DNA from: CAZUDO01 sp964618895
GTDB taxonomy: Bacteria; Desulfobacterota; Binatia; DP-6
Direction: 5' to 3'
NCBI GenBank assembly: GCA_964618895.1
Contig: CAZUDO010000122.1
Span: forward strand, 6,223 to 70,222
Length of the DNA stretch: 64,000 nucleotides
How positions within the stretch are numbered: position 1 is the stretch's first letter; the number at the start of each line of letters is the position of its first letter. The notes beneath the pieces are model-generated. The model saw nothing but the letters and a program-made list of their open reading frames with translations. It made no database searches and was not told where the DNA came from. The translations under genes were made by a program, and so were the position numbers. This document shows, piece by piece, positions 52,050 through 64,000 of the stretch.

Positions 52050-53918
52050 TCATGGCCCCCGGCCGTTGAAGCGGGTGGCGTCGTTCTGGCGTGCAGCGCT
52101 GAGCGTCGTCTGCCAGCACTCCGTCGTGACGCCGTCGCGGATCACGAGCTGTGCGGTCACCGGGAAGCCGAGGCCGAGCGTCGGCATGGGCACGAGGATG
52201 CCCTTGCCCTTCGCATGCACCTTCGCCTTGCCGTCGATGCCGGCCGCGAGCTTGATCGCGGTGACGCCGTCCACGGTCGCGGCCCGGCTCGAGTAGCTGA
52301 AGCCGGTCCGCGTCGGCTTCCAGCACGGCCTCGTGCCGCACGTGCCGCCCGCCGGTACGTCGACGTGCAGGAGCGGCTGCGGGCGAGCCGACCCATCATA
52401 GACGCATACGTGATAGACGGCCGACCCGTTCACCGGGTCGTGGAAGTCGCCGACCGTGGTGGCGGTGCTCTTGCCGAGGCGCCACCCGAACTGGTCCTGC
52501 GCATCGTCGACCTGGTCCTTCAGGATCAGTGCCGCCCCGGCGGGGAGGGTACCGTGGCAGCCGGTGGCGGGCATGGGGGCGCAGGGAGGCGGCAGGGTCG
52601 TCGTGGTGGACATGGGGGTGATGGTGGTGGTCGTGGTTGACGTGGGGGTGGCGGTCGTCGACGATGTGGAGGTGGCGGTCGTGGCCGTGGTCGTAGTGGG
52701 GGAGGCGGTGGAGGTGGTCGTCGACCCGGTGGTGCTGGTGGTGGTCGTAGTGGTCGGGGCGGCCGTCGACACGATCTTGAAGACCTCCCCCCCGATGTCG
52801 ACGATGTACAGCTCACCGGCGGCGTCCTCGCCGATGGCAGCCGGCGAGTTGATCGCCAGCCCGCCCCCCGGCGTGAGCTCCGCGGTCCGCTCGGTGAGCT
52901 CCGTGACGCTCACGCCGTCATAGCGCAGCGACCAGATACGCGCCGAGCAGAAATCGGCGAAGAAGTACGTTCCCTGCAAGCCGGCGATGGCGCTGCCGCG
53001 ATAGACCGAGCCGCCGGTGACCGAGCCGGTGCAGAACGAACCCGAATGGGGGTAGTCGTGGATCGGGTCGGTCAGGCCGCCGGGATCGCAGCCGCTGGAC
53101 GGGTTGTAGCAGAGCGTCCCTTCTTTCAAGCGCCAGCCGTAGTTCTCGCCGCCCGTGCTGGCGGCCGGCTGGAAGTCGATCTCTTCACGCTGGCTCTGCC
53201 CGACGTCGCCGATGTACATGTCCCCGGTCAGCCGATCGAAGCTGAACCGGAACGGGTTCCGGAGCCCCTTGGCCCAGATCTCGTCCAGGGGATTGCCGGG
53301 GCCGACGAACGGGTTCGAGGGCGGGATCGCGTAGGGGGAGCCGGCATCGACGTCGATGCGGACCATCTTGCCGTGCAGGTCGCCGTCGTTCTGCGCTTTG
53401 TTGGCGGGATCGCCGACGCCGATGTTCTCGTTGCCGTCGCCCCAGCCGATGTAGAGGTAGCCGTCGGGCCCGAAGGCGATCGTGCCGCCCTGGTGGTTGT
53501 CGATGGCAGTGAGCTGCATCACGATCTGGGCGCTGCCGGCGTTGGCCACGTTGGGATCCCCCGAGACCTGATAGCGGGCGACCGTGGGGCGCAGGCTGTT
53601 GTCCACGTACTGGACGTAGAAGAGGCCGTTGCTGGCGTAGTTCGGGTGGAACGCGAGCCCGAGCAGGCCGAAGTTGGTGTTGTCGGTCACCAGCGCCCCG
53701 AGGTCGAGGAAGCTCGTCGCGAGCACGGCGCTACCGGTGAGGATCTTGATCTTGCCGGTGTTGAACTCGACGATGAAGAGGCGCGTGGTGTCGCCGGGGG
53801 GCGACGTCACGAAGACCGGTCCGGAGAGCCCCGAGGCCACTCGCACCGTCGTCAGGGCCGCAGGTGCCGGCCGGGCAGCGACGATCGCCACCAGGAGAAG
53901 GGTCGCCGCAGCCTTCAT
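52050..53918 (-). CDS. secreted glucose/sorbosone dehydrogenase-like propeller with Thr linker
   Basis: Encodes 622 aa from the ATG at 53918. The signal peptide ATLLLVAIVAARPAPA precedes a six-bladed propeller of about 350 aa: LLGLAFHPNYASNGLFYVQYV, AFGPDGYLYIGWGDG, EIWAKGLRNPFRFSFD and YIGDVGQSQREEIDF. These match PQQ-dependent aldose dehydrogenase relatives. A Thr/Ser/Ala linker of about 60 residues (52585-52770) joins a C-terminal domain of about 175 aa with several Cys. Probably periplasmic or extracellular; cofactor use is not proven. Confidence 0.85.
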   Translation of the reverse strand: MKAAATLLLVAIVAARPAPAALTTVRVASGLSGPVFVTSPPGDTTRLFIVEFNTGKIKILTGSAVLATSFLDLGALVTDNTNFGLLGLAFHPNYASNGLFYVQYVDNSLRPTVARYQVSGDPNVANAGSAQIVMQLTAIDNHQGGTIAFGPDGYLYIGWGDGNENIGVGDPANKAQNDGDLHGKMVRIDVDAGSPYAIPPSNPFVGPGNPLDEIWAKGLRNPFRFSFDRLTGDMYIGDVGQSQREEIDFQPAASTGGENYGWRLKEGTLCYNPSSGCDPGGLTDPIHDYPHSGSFCTGSVTGGSVYRGSAIAGLQGTYFFADFCSARIWSLRYDGVSVTELTERTAELTPGGGLAINSPAAIGEDAAGELYIVDIGGEVFKIVSTAAPTTTTTTSTTGSTTTSTASPTTTTATTATSTSSTTATPTSTTTTTITPMSTTTTLPPPCAPMPATGCHGTLPAGAALILKDQVDDAQDQFGWRLGKSTATTVGDFHDPVNGSAVYHVCVYDGSARPQPLLHVDVPAGGTCGTRPCWKPTRTGFSYSSRAATVDGVTAIKLAAGIDGKAKVHAKGKGILVPMPTLGLGFPVTAQLVIRDGVTTECWQTTLSAARQNDATRFNGRGP

Positions 53919-53924
53919 GACGCA

Positions 53925-53954
53925 CACCTACTGGTGCTTGATGCCCGGAGTCAA
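53925..53954 (-). promoter_or_regulatory. predicted promoter, leaderless architecture
   Basis: On the minus strand: TTGACT (53954-53949), 18-nt spacer, TAGGTG (53930-53925), then 6 nt to the ATG at 53918. Good -35 but poor -10. Confidence 0.3.
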
Positions 53955-53983
53955 CGACAATCTTGCGGGGGGACGCTGCACGT

Positions 53984-54652
53984 TCACGTGTCCCCCGCTG
54001 GAGAGGGCTGGAAGCAGCTCACGAGCTGCTGCACCGTAGCGCGCGCCCGGGCGACATCGAACGGCACCCCCGTCTCGAGCACGGTCACGATGCCGAGCGC
54101 CAGCGTCACCAGCACGAGCGCCAGCTGCTCCGGATCGACGTCACGCCGGACCGTGCCCACGACCTGCCCGCGCCGGGTCGCGGTGGCGACGCGACCGGCG
54201 CCCTCGCGCACCAGATGGACGAAGCGGGCGCGCAGATCGGGTGAGCGCGTACACGCCTCGAGCAGGCGGTGGAAGGCGACCCCGAGCGCGAAGGGCGGCA
54301 GGACAGTGGTGTCCGGCGGCGCCGCCGGACCGGCGAGGGCGGCGGCGGTCGTGGCGGCGAACCGGTCGATGGTATGCTCGAGGTCGTGGGCCTCATCGTC
54401 GGTTGCGATGACGGCGTCGAGGAAGCTCCCGATCACCTGCTCCATGACCGCGACCTGGAAGTCCTCGCGGTCGCGGAAGTGGACGTAGAAGGCGCCGCGC
54501 GTGAACCCGGCCCGGGCGCAGATGGCGTCCAGGCTGGGCGCGTCGAGACCGTTGGCGGCGAACTCGGCCAAGCCCGCGGCGATCAATGCCTTCCGGGTCT
54601 CCTCCTTGGTCACCTCGCGCGGGCGGGGGGCGGAGCGTCGACGAGTCGCCAC
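53984..54652 (-). CDS. TetR-family transcriptional regulator
   Basis: Encodes 222 aa from the GTG at 54652; an ATG at 54700 is in frame but would place one operator inside the coding region. The helix-turn-helix is LIAAGLAEFAANGLDAPSLDAICARAGFTRGAFYVHFRDREDF. The C-terminal domain is the ligand-binding part. It diverges from the alkane-hydroxylase gene, and two identical palindromes lie in the shared intergenic region, so it probably represses alkB and itself in the absence of a hydrophobic ligand. Confidence 0.9.
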   Translation of the reverse strand: MATRRRSAPRPREVTKEETRKALIAAGLAEFAANGLDAPSLDAICARAGFTRGAFYVHFRDREDFQVAVMEQVIGSFLDAVIATDDEAHDLEHTIDRFAATTAAALAGPAAPPDTTVLPPFALGVAFHRLLEACTRSPDLRARFVHLVREGAGRVATATRRGQVVGTVRRDVDPEQLALVLVTLALGIVTVLETGVPFDVARARATVQQLVSCFQPSPAGDT

Positions 54653-54665
54653 GCCCCCCGTCTTG

Positions 54666-54683
54666 ACATACGAGGCGGTATGT
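54666..54683. promoter_or_regulatory. TetR operator 1 (ACATAC-N6-GTATGT)
   Basis: Perfect palindrome arms ACATAC at 54666-54671 and GTATGT at 54678-54683, overlapping TTGACA (54663-54668) that could be the alkB -35. Confidence 0.7.
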
Positions 54684-54698
54684 TGGAATCTCAGCTTC

Positions 54699-54716
54699 AC
54701 ATACGCATCCGTATGT
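54699..54716. promoter_or_regulatory. TetR operator 2 (ACATAC-N6-GTATGT)
   Basis: Same arms as operator 1: ACATAC at 54699-54704 and GTATGT at 54711-54716, with centres 33 bp apart, about three helical turns. This places two dimers on the same face of the DNA. Confidence 0.7.
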
Positions 54717-54734
54717 TAACGGAGACCTGCCGAC

Positions 54735-55832
54735 ATGCCAATCGCCCTCGCCGACCGTCCCGCCCCGCTCGCCACCGCGCGCGTCTGGGTCTTGCACCTG
54801 CTCTGCTTCGTCCTCCCCCTCACCTGCGTCGGCTTCCTCACCACGGCGCCGCATTCGCCGCTGGGATCTCTGGCCTGGCTTCTGGTGCTCGCGGGCTCGG
54901 TGTGGGCGGACATGCGGAGTCCGGCCGAGCAGCGGCAACCGGTGCCGACGCTCCCCGGCTGGCCCTTCGACGCCGTGCTCTATGTGCTGGCAGCGCTGCA
55001 GCTGCTGGTCGTCGCCACCCTCGTCCGTATGGTCGTGGTGTACGGCTTCTGGCACGTCGACACGCTGGTCGGCGTCCTGCTGATCGGCGTCAACGCCGGC
55101 TACTCGGGCATCGTAGTCGCCCACGAGCTGATCCACCGCGCGCAGCTCCACTTCCAGCTCCTCGGGCGCCTGCTCCTCTGCTCGGTCCTCTACGAACACT
55201 TCTTCACCGAACACATCCGCGGCCACCACTCGCGCGTCGGGACGCGCGAGGACCCGGCGACGGCCCGTTTCGGCGAGCACGCCCTCCGCTTCCTGGGCCG
55301 AACCGTACCACAGCAGTTCCGGAGCGCCTGGCGTCTCGAAGCCAAGCGTCTCGGTGACGAGACCATGCGCTGGTGGGATGCCCGCCTGCTCCGGAGCCGC
55401 GTCGTGCACGGCCTGGCGGTCGAGTGGGGCGTGGCCCTCGCCATCCTGGCGACGCTCGGGGTCGGGCCCTTCGTCGCCTATGCCCTGCAGGCCCTGATCG
55501 CGATCCGGCTGCTGGAAGCCGTCAACTACTTCGAGCACTGGGGCCTCGCCCGCACCGGCAAGCGCGTCCGCACGATCGACTCGTGGGACACCGATTCCTG
55601 GTTCACCCTCTACACGCTGGTCGGGCTCTCACGCCACGCCGACCATCACGCGCACGCGTCGCGGCCCTACCAGCAGCTCCGCTTCGTCGAGGACAGCCCG
55701 ACGCTGCCCTATGGGTACTTCGGATCGGCCGTGATGGCGATCTTCCGCAACGCCACCTTCCGCACGCGGCTGGAGGCGGAGCTGCGCCGCCGCCGGCTCG
55801 GCCCGTTTGCGACCGACGCCGAAGCCGCGTGA
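54735..55832 (+). CDS. alkB: AlkB-type membrane non-heme diiron hydroxylase
   Basis: Encodes 365 aa after CGGAGA. About six membrane segments and the eight-His set of integral-membrane diiron enzymes are present: HELIHRAQ, EHFFTEHIRGHHSRVGT, NYFEHWGLAR and LSRHADHHAHASRPYQ. NYFEHWGL is the signature of alkane 1-monooxygenases. It inserts oxygen into terminal C-H bonds using electrons from rubredoxin, which is not encoded nearby. Control by the divergent TetR gene is likely. Confidence 0.93.
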   Translation: MPIALADRPAPLATARVWVLHLLCFVLPLTCVGFLTTAPHSPLGSLAWLLVLAGSVWADMRSPAEQRQPVPTLPGWPFDAVLYVLAALQLLVVATLVRMVVVYGFWHVDTLVGVLLIGVNAGYSGIVVAHELIHRAQLHFQLLGRLLLCSVLYEHFFTEHIRGHHSRVGTREDPATARFGEHALRFLGRTVPQQFRSAWRLEAKRLGDETMRWWDARLLRSRVVHGLAVEWGVALAILATLGVGPFVAYALQALIAIRLLEAVNYFEHWGLARTGKRVRTIDSWDTDSWFTLYTLVGLSRHADHHAHASRPYQQLRFVEDSPTLPYGYFGSAVMAIFRNATFRTRLEAELRRRRLGPFATDAEAA

Positions 55833-55905
55833 CGTGCGACGCGCTTGACTTCGCGACCGGTGCTTGGGAGGAGACGCCAACTCCATGCGTCGAGAGGTCG
55901 AGCGG

Positions 55906-56337
55906 ATGAGCGTAAAGGGCATGGGTGCGGCGCTGGTGAGCGCTGTCGTGGGAACGGCGGTCGTAGCGGCGTCCGGGCCGTTTGTCTACCCGCAGCGGGG
56001 GCAGGGCCAGCAGCAGCAGGATCAGGACCGCGCGGCATGTGACCGCTGGGCACGGTCTCAGACCGGTATCGACCCCAACGCACCGCCGCCCTCCGAGGCC
56101 GGCCGGCATGCCGGCGGGACGGTCGGCGGCGCCGCACGCGGGGCCGCGGTCGGCGCGGCGGTCGGCGCCATCGCGGGCAATGCCGGCAAGGGTGCCGGCG
56201 CTGGAGCGGTCGTCGGAGGGGTCGCCGGGCGCCGCGGCAGCCGGCGGACCGAGCAGGCGGCCGTGGCGGAGACGCAGAACACCTTCATGCGGGCCTTCGC
56301 CGCCTGCATGGAGGGCCGCGGGTACACCGTCCGATGA
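55906..56337 (+). CDS. glycine-zipper envelope protein
   Basis: Encodes 143 aa from ATG 55906; an ATG at 55885 is also possible. A signal-like segment (GAALVSAVVGTAVVAASG) is followed by a Q-rich stretch and a glycine zipper (AGGTVGGAARGAAVGAAVGAIAG, then GAGAGAVVGGVAG), typical of outer-membrane-associated Gly-zipper proteins. Cys residues flank the zipper (RAACDRW and AACMEGRGY). The function is unknown. It overlaps the next lipoprotein gene. Confidence 0.72.
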   Translation: MSVKGMGAALVSAVVGTAVVAASGPFVYPQRGQGQQQQDQDRAACDRWARSQTGIDPNAPPPSEAGRHAGGTVGGAARGAAVGAAVGAIAGNAGKGAGAGAVVGGVAGRRGSRRTEQAAVAETQNTFMRAFAACMEGRGYTVR

Positions 56338-56885
56338 CCATCACGATCGCCAGCCGAGTGGTGCTCGGGGTGCTCGGCAGCGCACTCGTCGCGTGCTCTC
56401 CCATTCAGGTGCGAACGGACTACGATCCGACGACGAACTTCTCGTCGCTGCGTACCTACGCCTGGCTACAGAAGCCGTCGGGCGCGCCGCGGGATCCGCG
56501 CATCGACAACGACCTGCTCGACTCGCGCGTCCGCGCCGCCGTCAACGAGGAACTGTACGCGCGGGGGTATCGGGAAGCGAGCGCATCGCCCGACTTCCGG
56601 GTGACCTATCACGTCATGGTGCAGCGGACGCTCGACGTTCAGGCTTTCCCGGTGAGCTACGGCTATGGGCTCGGGGCGTGGGGGCCGGCGACGACCGACG
56701 TACGCGTGTCGGAGTACGACGAAGGCACGCTGCTTCTGGACGTCGTCGGGGAACGCTCGAACGAGCTGCTCTGGCGTGGCTCGGCGCAGGCCCGGATCGA
56801 TCCCGCCCGCAGCCCCGAGCAGCGGACCCGGCTGATCCAGGATGCGGTCCACGAGATGCTGGACCGCTTCCCCCCACCGCGCTAG
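56334..56885 (+). CDS. DUF4136 family lipoprotein
   Basis: Encodes 183 aa with the start overlapping the glycine-zipper gene (ATGA). The lipobox is LVAC at about residue 21. The DUF4136 pattern is clear: VRTDYDPTTNFSSLRTYAWL, then RVRAAVNEELYARGY, DFRVTYHV and the terminal LIQDAVHEMLDRFPP. These proteins are probably outer-membrane or periplasmic lipoproteins of unknown function. Confidence 0.87.
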   Translation: MTITIASRVVLGVLGSALVACSPIQVRTDYDPTTNFSSLRTYAWLQKPSGAPRDPRIDNDLLDSRVRAAVNEELYARGYREASASPDFRVTYHVMVQRTLDVQAFPVSYGYGLGAWGPATTDVRVSEYDEGTLLLDVVGERSNELLWRGSAQARIDPARSPEQRTRLIQDAVHEMLDRFPPPR

Positions 56886-56937
56886 CGGACGCCGCGGATC
56901 AACCCCGCGGACGCCGGTCGCGCGCGGAGGTCCCGGG

Positions 56938-56966
56938 TTGCCGCCCCCGGGGGGAGCCGCTACATA
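56938..56966 (+). promoter_or_regulatory. predicted alaS promoter, leaderless architecture
   Basis: TTGCCG at 56938-56943, 17-nt spacer, TACATA at 56961-56966, and 7 nt to the GTG start at 56974. No Shine-Dalgarno in the expected window. Confidence 0.5.
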
Positions 56967-56973
56967 AACCCCG

Positions 56974-59622
<2,649 letters not shown>

Positions 59623-59627
59623 CCGCC

Positions 59628-60593
59628 TTGGCCGACCCCGCCCCCGCACCGACCGAGCTCCACTTCGCCGATCCGCGTCTGTTTCGCGAGCTGCTCGGCC
59701 AGCATGACGAGCACGTCAAGACCCTCGAGCGCCGATCGGGGGTGCGCATCGAGGCGACCGACACGACGGCGACCCTGCACGGCGATCCGGTCGAGATCGA
59801 GCTCGTCGCGCGCGTGCTGACGCAGCTCTACGGTCTCCTCGAGCAGGGCTATCCGGTCTACGCCGCGGACGTGGATTACGCGCACCGCATCCTGGCCGGC
59901 GATCGCGGGGCGCGCCTGAAGGACATCTTCCTCGACACCGTCTTCATCTCTTCCCACAAGCACGTCATCACGCCGAAGAGCGTCGCGCAGAAGAGCTACA
60001 TCGACGCCATCCGCAACTTCGACATCGTCTTCGGCATCGGCCCGGCCGGCACGGGCAAGACGTATCTCGCCATGGCGATGGCGATCGCCGAGCTGGTGAA
60101 GAACAGCTTCAGCCGCATCGTGCTCACCCGCCCCGCGGTCGAGGCCGGAGAGAAGCTCGGCTTCCTGCCCGGCGACCTGGCCGAGAAGGTGAACCCGTAC
60201 CTGCGCCCGCTCTATGACGCGCTCCAGGACATGGTCGACTACGACCGTGCCCGGCGCATGATGGAGCGTGGCACGATCGAGGTGGCCCCGCTCGGGTTCA
60301 TGCGCGGGCGCACGCTGAACGACTCGTTCGTCATCCTGGACGAGGCACAGAACACCACCTCAGAGCAGATGAAGATGTTCCTCACCCGGCTGGGATACGG
60401 CTCCAAGGCCGTGATCACGGGCGACGTAACACAGGTGGATCTCCCGGCCGGGAAAGCCTCGGGGCTCAAGGAGGCGCAGACGATCCTGCGTGACATCCCC
60501 GGTATCCGGTTCGTGACCTTCACCGAGCGGGACGTGGTCCGGCACCCGCTCGTGCAGGAGATCATTACCGCCTACGGCCGGGCCGAGCGGTGA
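59628..60593 (+). CDS. PhoH-like ATPase (YbeZ)
   Basis: Encodes 321 aa from a TTG start 5 nt after alaS. Walker A is IGPAGTGKTYLAMAMA and Walker B SFVILDEAQNTTSEQMKMFLTRLG, with VLTRPAVEAGEKLGFLPGDL and VITGDVTQVDLP. The N-terminal KH-like region precedes the ATPase. YbeZ partners with YbeY in ribosome/RNA quality control, and ybeY follows directly. Confidence 0.94.
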   Translation: MADPAPAPTELHFADPRLFRELLGQHDEHVKTLERRSGVRIEATDTTATLHGDPVEIELVARVLTQLYGLLEQGYPVYAADVDYAHRILAGDRGARLKDIFLDTVFISSHKHVITPKSVAQKSYIDAIRNFDIVFGIGPAGTGKTYLAMAMAIAELVKNSFSRIVLTRPAVEAGEKLGFLPGDLAEKVNPYLRPLYDALQDMVDYDRARRMMERGTIEVAPLGFMRGRTLNDSFVILDEAQNTTSEQMKMFLTRLGYGSKAVITGDVTQVDLPAGKASGLKEAQTILRDIPGIRFVTFTERDVVRHPLVQEIITAYGRAER

Positions 60594-61033
60594 GTACCCG
60601 GCCGACGGTCGTGGTCGCCGCGCGCGGGCGGCGCGTCCCGGTGCTGGCCGCCCGCCTGACGCGCACCGGCGGCCGCCTGCTGCGCGGACTCGGTCTGCGC
60701 GGGGCCGAGCTGTCCATCCTGCTGGTCTCGGATCCCGAGATACGTCGGCTGAACCGCCGCTATCGTCGCGCCAACCGGCCCACCGACGTGCTCGCCTTCG
60801 CACAGCGGGACGGGCCGGGTGGCGCGCCCGACGGCGTCCTCGGCGACGTGGTGATCTCGGTCGACACTGCCCGCCGGCAAGCCGCCGCGTACGGCGCGAC
60901 ACTCGGGCAGGAGGGCGAGCGGCTGCTCATCCATGGGCTGTTGCACCTGCTGGGCTACGACCACGAGCGCTCGGCCGCCGAGGCGCGTCGCATGCAGCGC
61001 CGCGAGCGAGTGCTGGCGGGCTGGCTCCGGTAG
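60590..61033 (+). CDS. ybeY: endoribonuclease YbeY
   Basis: Encodes 147 aa from a GTG start overlapping the phoH-like stop. The zinc motif is HGLLHLLGYDHE (H-x3-H-x5-H), with PTDVLAFAQRDG and LLVSDPEIRRLNRRYR. It acts in 16S rRNA 3'-end maturation and ribosome quality control with YbeZ. The usual next gene ybeX is not found; lnt follows after 6 nt. Confidence 0.95.
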   Translation: MSTRPTVVVAARGRRVPVLAARLTRTGGRLLRGLGLRGAELSILLVSDPEIRRLNRRYRRANRPTDVLAFAQRDGPGGAPDGVLGDVVISVDTARRQAAAYGATLGQEGERLLIHGLLHLLGYDHERSAAEARRMQRRERVLAGWLR

Positions 61034-61039
61034 GGCACG

Positions 61040-62607
61040 GTGGCGGTCGCGGTCAGCTCGAACGGCGTGGCGGCGGTGGCGATCGCCATCGGCCCGCGCT
61101 GGAGCGTTCGCGTCCTGCTGGCGGTGGTGAGCGGGTGCTGTCTCGCGGCGGCCTTCCCGTCGCTGGATTGCGAGCCGCTGGCCTGGGTGGGGCTCGTGCC
61201 GCTCCTGGTGGCGGCGCGGGGGCTCCGTCCCCGCAGGGCGTTTGTGGTCGGCTGGCTCGGCGGGGTGGTCTTCTACCTGGCGACGGTCTACTGGATCACC
61301 TACACCATCACCCGCTACACCGCGGTGCCGTTCCCGCTCGCCGCCGGGCTCCTCGTCCTCATGACGAGCGTGCTGGCGTGCTACCACGGCGCTTTCGTCG
61401 CCGGCCTGCGCTGGTTCGACGAGCACGACCTGCCCGTCGTCTGGCTCGCGCCGCCACTCTGGGTGACGCTCGAGTGGCTGCGGGGATGGTTCTTCATCGG
61501 CTTCCCCTGGGCGGCGCTCGGGTACTCGCAGTACCGCTATCACGACCTGGTCCAGATGGCGGAGGTGACCGGCGTCTACGGCATCTCGGCCCTGCTCGTG
61601 CTGTTCAATGTCGTCGTGGCCACCGTGCTCGGGGCCCGGGGCGAGCGCCTGCGTGCCTGCATCCCGGCCCTGCTCGTGCTGACCGCTCTGGTGGCGGGGG
61701 TCCCGGTGTGGGGTCGCTGGCGCGCGAACGCGATCGCGAGTCAGGTGCCGGCGGGGCGTCTGCGCGTGGGGATCGTCCAGGGCAACGTGGCGCAGGACCA
61801 GAAGTGGGATCTTGCGTACCAGCGCGAGACGCTGTCGCGCTATGCCGACCTCACTGCGGCGGCGGCCGGGGCCGGGGCGGCGCTGGTGGTATGGCCCGAG
61901 ACCGCCACACCGTTCTTCTTCCAGGAGCCCGGCCCCATGCGCCAGGAAATCCTGGATCTGGCGGTCGATCACAATATCCACCTGCTGTTCGGCAGTCCGG
62001 CGGCCCGCCGCGGGCACGGTGGGCGGGTCGAGGAACTCAACCGCGCCTACCTGGTGTCCCCCGCGGGGCGCGAGCTCGCCACCTACGACAAGATCCAGCT
62101 CGTCCCGTTCGGGGAGTATGTCCCGTACCGCCGCGTGCTCTTCTTCGTCGACAAGATCGTGGCGGCGGTGGGAACCATTGTGCCGGGGCTGGTCGAGACG
62201 GTCTTCCGGCTGCCGGGGGAGCGCTTCGGGGTGCTCATCTGCTACGAGGACGTCTTCCCGGCGCTCACGCGACGGTTCGTGGCGCACGGCGCTGATTTCC
62301 TCGTGAACGTGACCAACGACGCGTGGTACGGTCCGACCTCGGCGCCGTACCAGCATCTCGCCCAGGCGACGTTCCGCGCCGTGGAGAACCGCGTGCCGCT
62401 GGTGCGCGCCGCCAACACCGGCATCTCGGCGTTGATCGAGCCCGACGGGCGCATCCGCTGGCAGAGTCCGCTCGACGAGCCCGTGTGGCACGTCGACGAC
62501 ATCGCCTGGCCGGCCGTGCGTACGGTCTACACCCGGTTCGGCGATCTGTTCGCGCACCTGTGTGCGCTCGCGTCGCTCGGGGCCTTCGGCTATGGTGCGC
62601 GCCGCGC

Positions 62608-62623
<16 letters not shown>
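61040..62623 (+). CDS. lnt: apolipoprotein N-acyltransferase
   Basis: Encodes 527 aa from a GTG start. Multiple N-terminal membrane helices precede the nitrilase-like periplasmic domain with the catalytic triad: Glu in VVWPETATPFFF, Lys in TYDKIQLVPFGEYVP and Cys in VLICYEDVFP. Other blocks are NVTNDAWYGPTSAPYQH and RAANTGISALI. It N-acylates the lipidated Cys of lipoproteins, such as those encoded at 13321 and 56334. It overlaps the prfB start by 16 nt. Confidence 0.95.
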
Positions 62624-63769
<1,146 letters not shown>

Positions 63770-63773
63770 GCAG

Positions 63774-63802
63774 CGGGGGCGCGCCGCGTGGCGTCGCCCC
63801 CG
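63774..63802. terminator. bidirectional terminator after prfB
   Basis: CGGGGGCG at 63774-63781 pairs with CGCCCCCG at 63795-63802, and CGCC/GGCG pair inside, making a 12-bp stem with one bulged T. It lies between the convergent ends of prfB and a leftward gene. No T-tract. Confidence 0.65.
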
Positions 63803-63810
63803 TGCCTGGC

Positions 63811-64000
63811 CTACTGCAGCTGGAAGGTGCCGACGACGCTGGTGGCGCCCGGCCCGGGCAGGTTCGCCTTGCCGTTCACCGTTGTGTTGGCGGTGGACGG
63901 GATGCAGAAGATCGCTGCCAGGCGTCCGTTGTGTGCCGCCAAGTCGGTCAGGTTGCCCGGGTTGACGCCGCTCTCCTCGATCCGCTTCGTCGTCGGCCGC
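63811..64000 (-). CDS. C-terminus of a leftward protein, probably secreted (partial)
   Basis: A minus-strand frame is open from the window edge to a TAG at 63811-63813, giving 62 residues. The end reads ESGVNPGNLTDLAAHNGRL, AAIFCIPSTANTTVNG, KANLPGPGATSVVGTFQLQ. The Gly/Thr/Asn/Pro-rich, beta-like composition suggests an exported protein of the kind common in this genome's lineage. Family and function unknown; most of the gene lies outside. Confidence 0.6.
   Translation of the reverse strand, partial: RPTTKRIEESGVNPGNLTDLAAHNGRLAAIFCIPSTANTTVNGKANLPGPGATSVVGTFQLQ

Overview
High-GC (about 70%) bacterial chromosome segment from a Gram-negative, LPS-making organism. Evidence is the KDO genes (kdsB, kdsA, kdsD), an acyltransferase and lptC-lptA-lptB, followed by rpoN-hpf-ptsN-hprK-rapZ-EIIA-HPr, an order typical of deltaproteobacteria-like phyla. 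Two secreted proteins with long threonine-rich linkers, an AlkB-type hydroxylase and an acyl-CoA dehydrogenase pair fit an uncultured Desulfobacterota or Binatota lineage; this placement is inference. I found no rRNA, tRNA, CRISPR array, prophage or plasmid gene.

Layout. 1-10.2 kb is a mosaic of accessory genes: a 5'-truncated persulfide dioxygenase-rhodanese fusion, a transglutaminase-like protein, a GFA-family gene remnant split by a 169-bp MITE-like insertion, a SnoaL-like protein, an MFS carrier, a frameshifted nucleotidyltransferase-fold gene behind a perfect palindrome, an MBL hydrolase, gluQRS, an M50 protease group and a hydroxyacid dehydrogenase. 10.2-12.6 kb is the most striking locus: a small exported peptide ending in tandem W-x-N triplets, a radical SAM/SPASM maturase of the GrrM type and an unrecognised partner, behind a strong promoter. 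This looks like a three-residue-cyclophane (triceptide) RiPP cluster. 12.6-22.2 kb holds envelope proteins, a stand-alone LigD-type phosphoesterase, a large Thr-linker secreted protein, an esterase, two acyl-CoA dehydrogenases, an alcohol dehydrogenase and a thioredoxin-TPR protein.

22.4-35 kb is one tightly packed rightward operon for LPS core precursor synthesis, LPS export, sigma-54 and the nitrogen-type PTS. 35-38 kb carries the methyl cycle (metK, ahcY). 38-52 kb holds housekeeping groups: hemW-lexA, mltG-ruvX, an M23 peptidase with a phosphodiesterase gene lacking a normal start codon, a bacterial deoxyhypusine-synthase-like gene with cysQ, and pgpA-cinA-thpR-recA-pilT-recX. 52-57 kb is accessory again: a sugar-dehydrogenase-like propeller with a Thr linker, a TetR regulator divergent from alkB around two identical operators, and two small envelope proteins. 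57-63.8 kb is alaS-phoH-ybeY-lnt-prfB, prfB using the programmed +1 frameshift. The window ends in the C-terminus of a leftward secreted protein.

Two genome-wide themes are visible. A pair of perfect or near-perfect hairpins (arms GACCCGAGAC / GTCTCGGGTC) bounds a palindromic intergenic element at two distant convergent gene ends. Several transcription units have a -35/-10 pair ending only 6-8 nt before the start codon with no Shine-Dalgarno, which suggests leaderless mRNAs.
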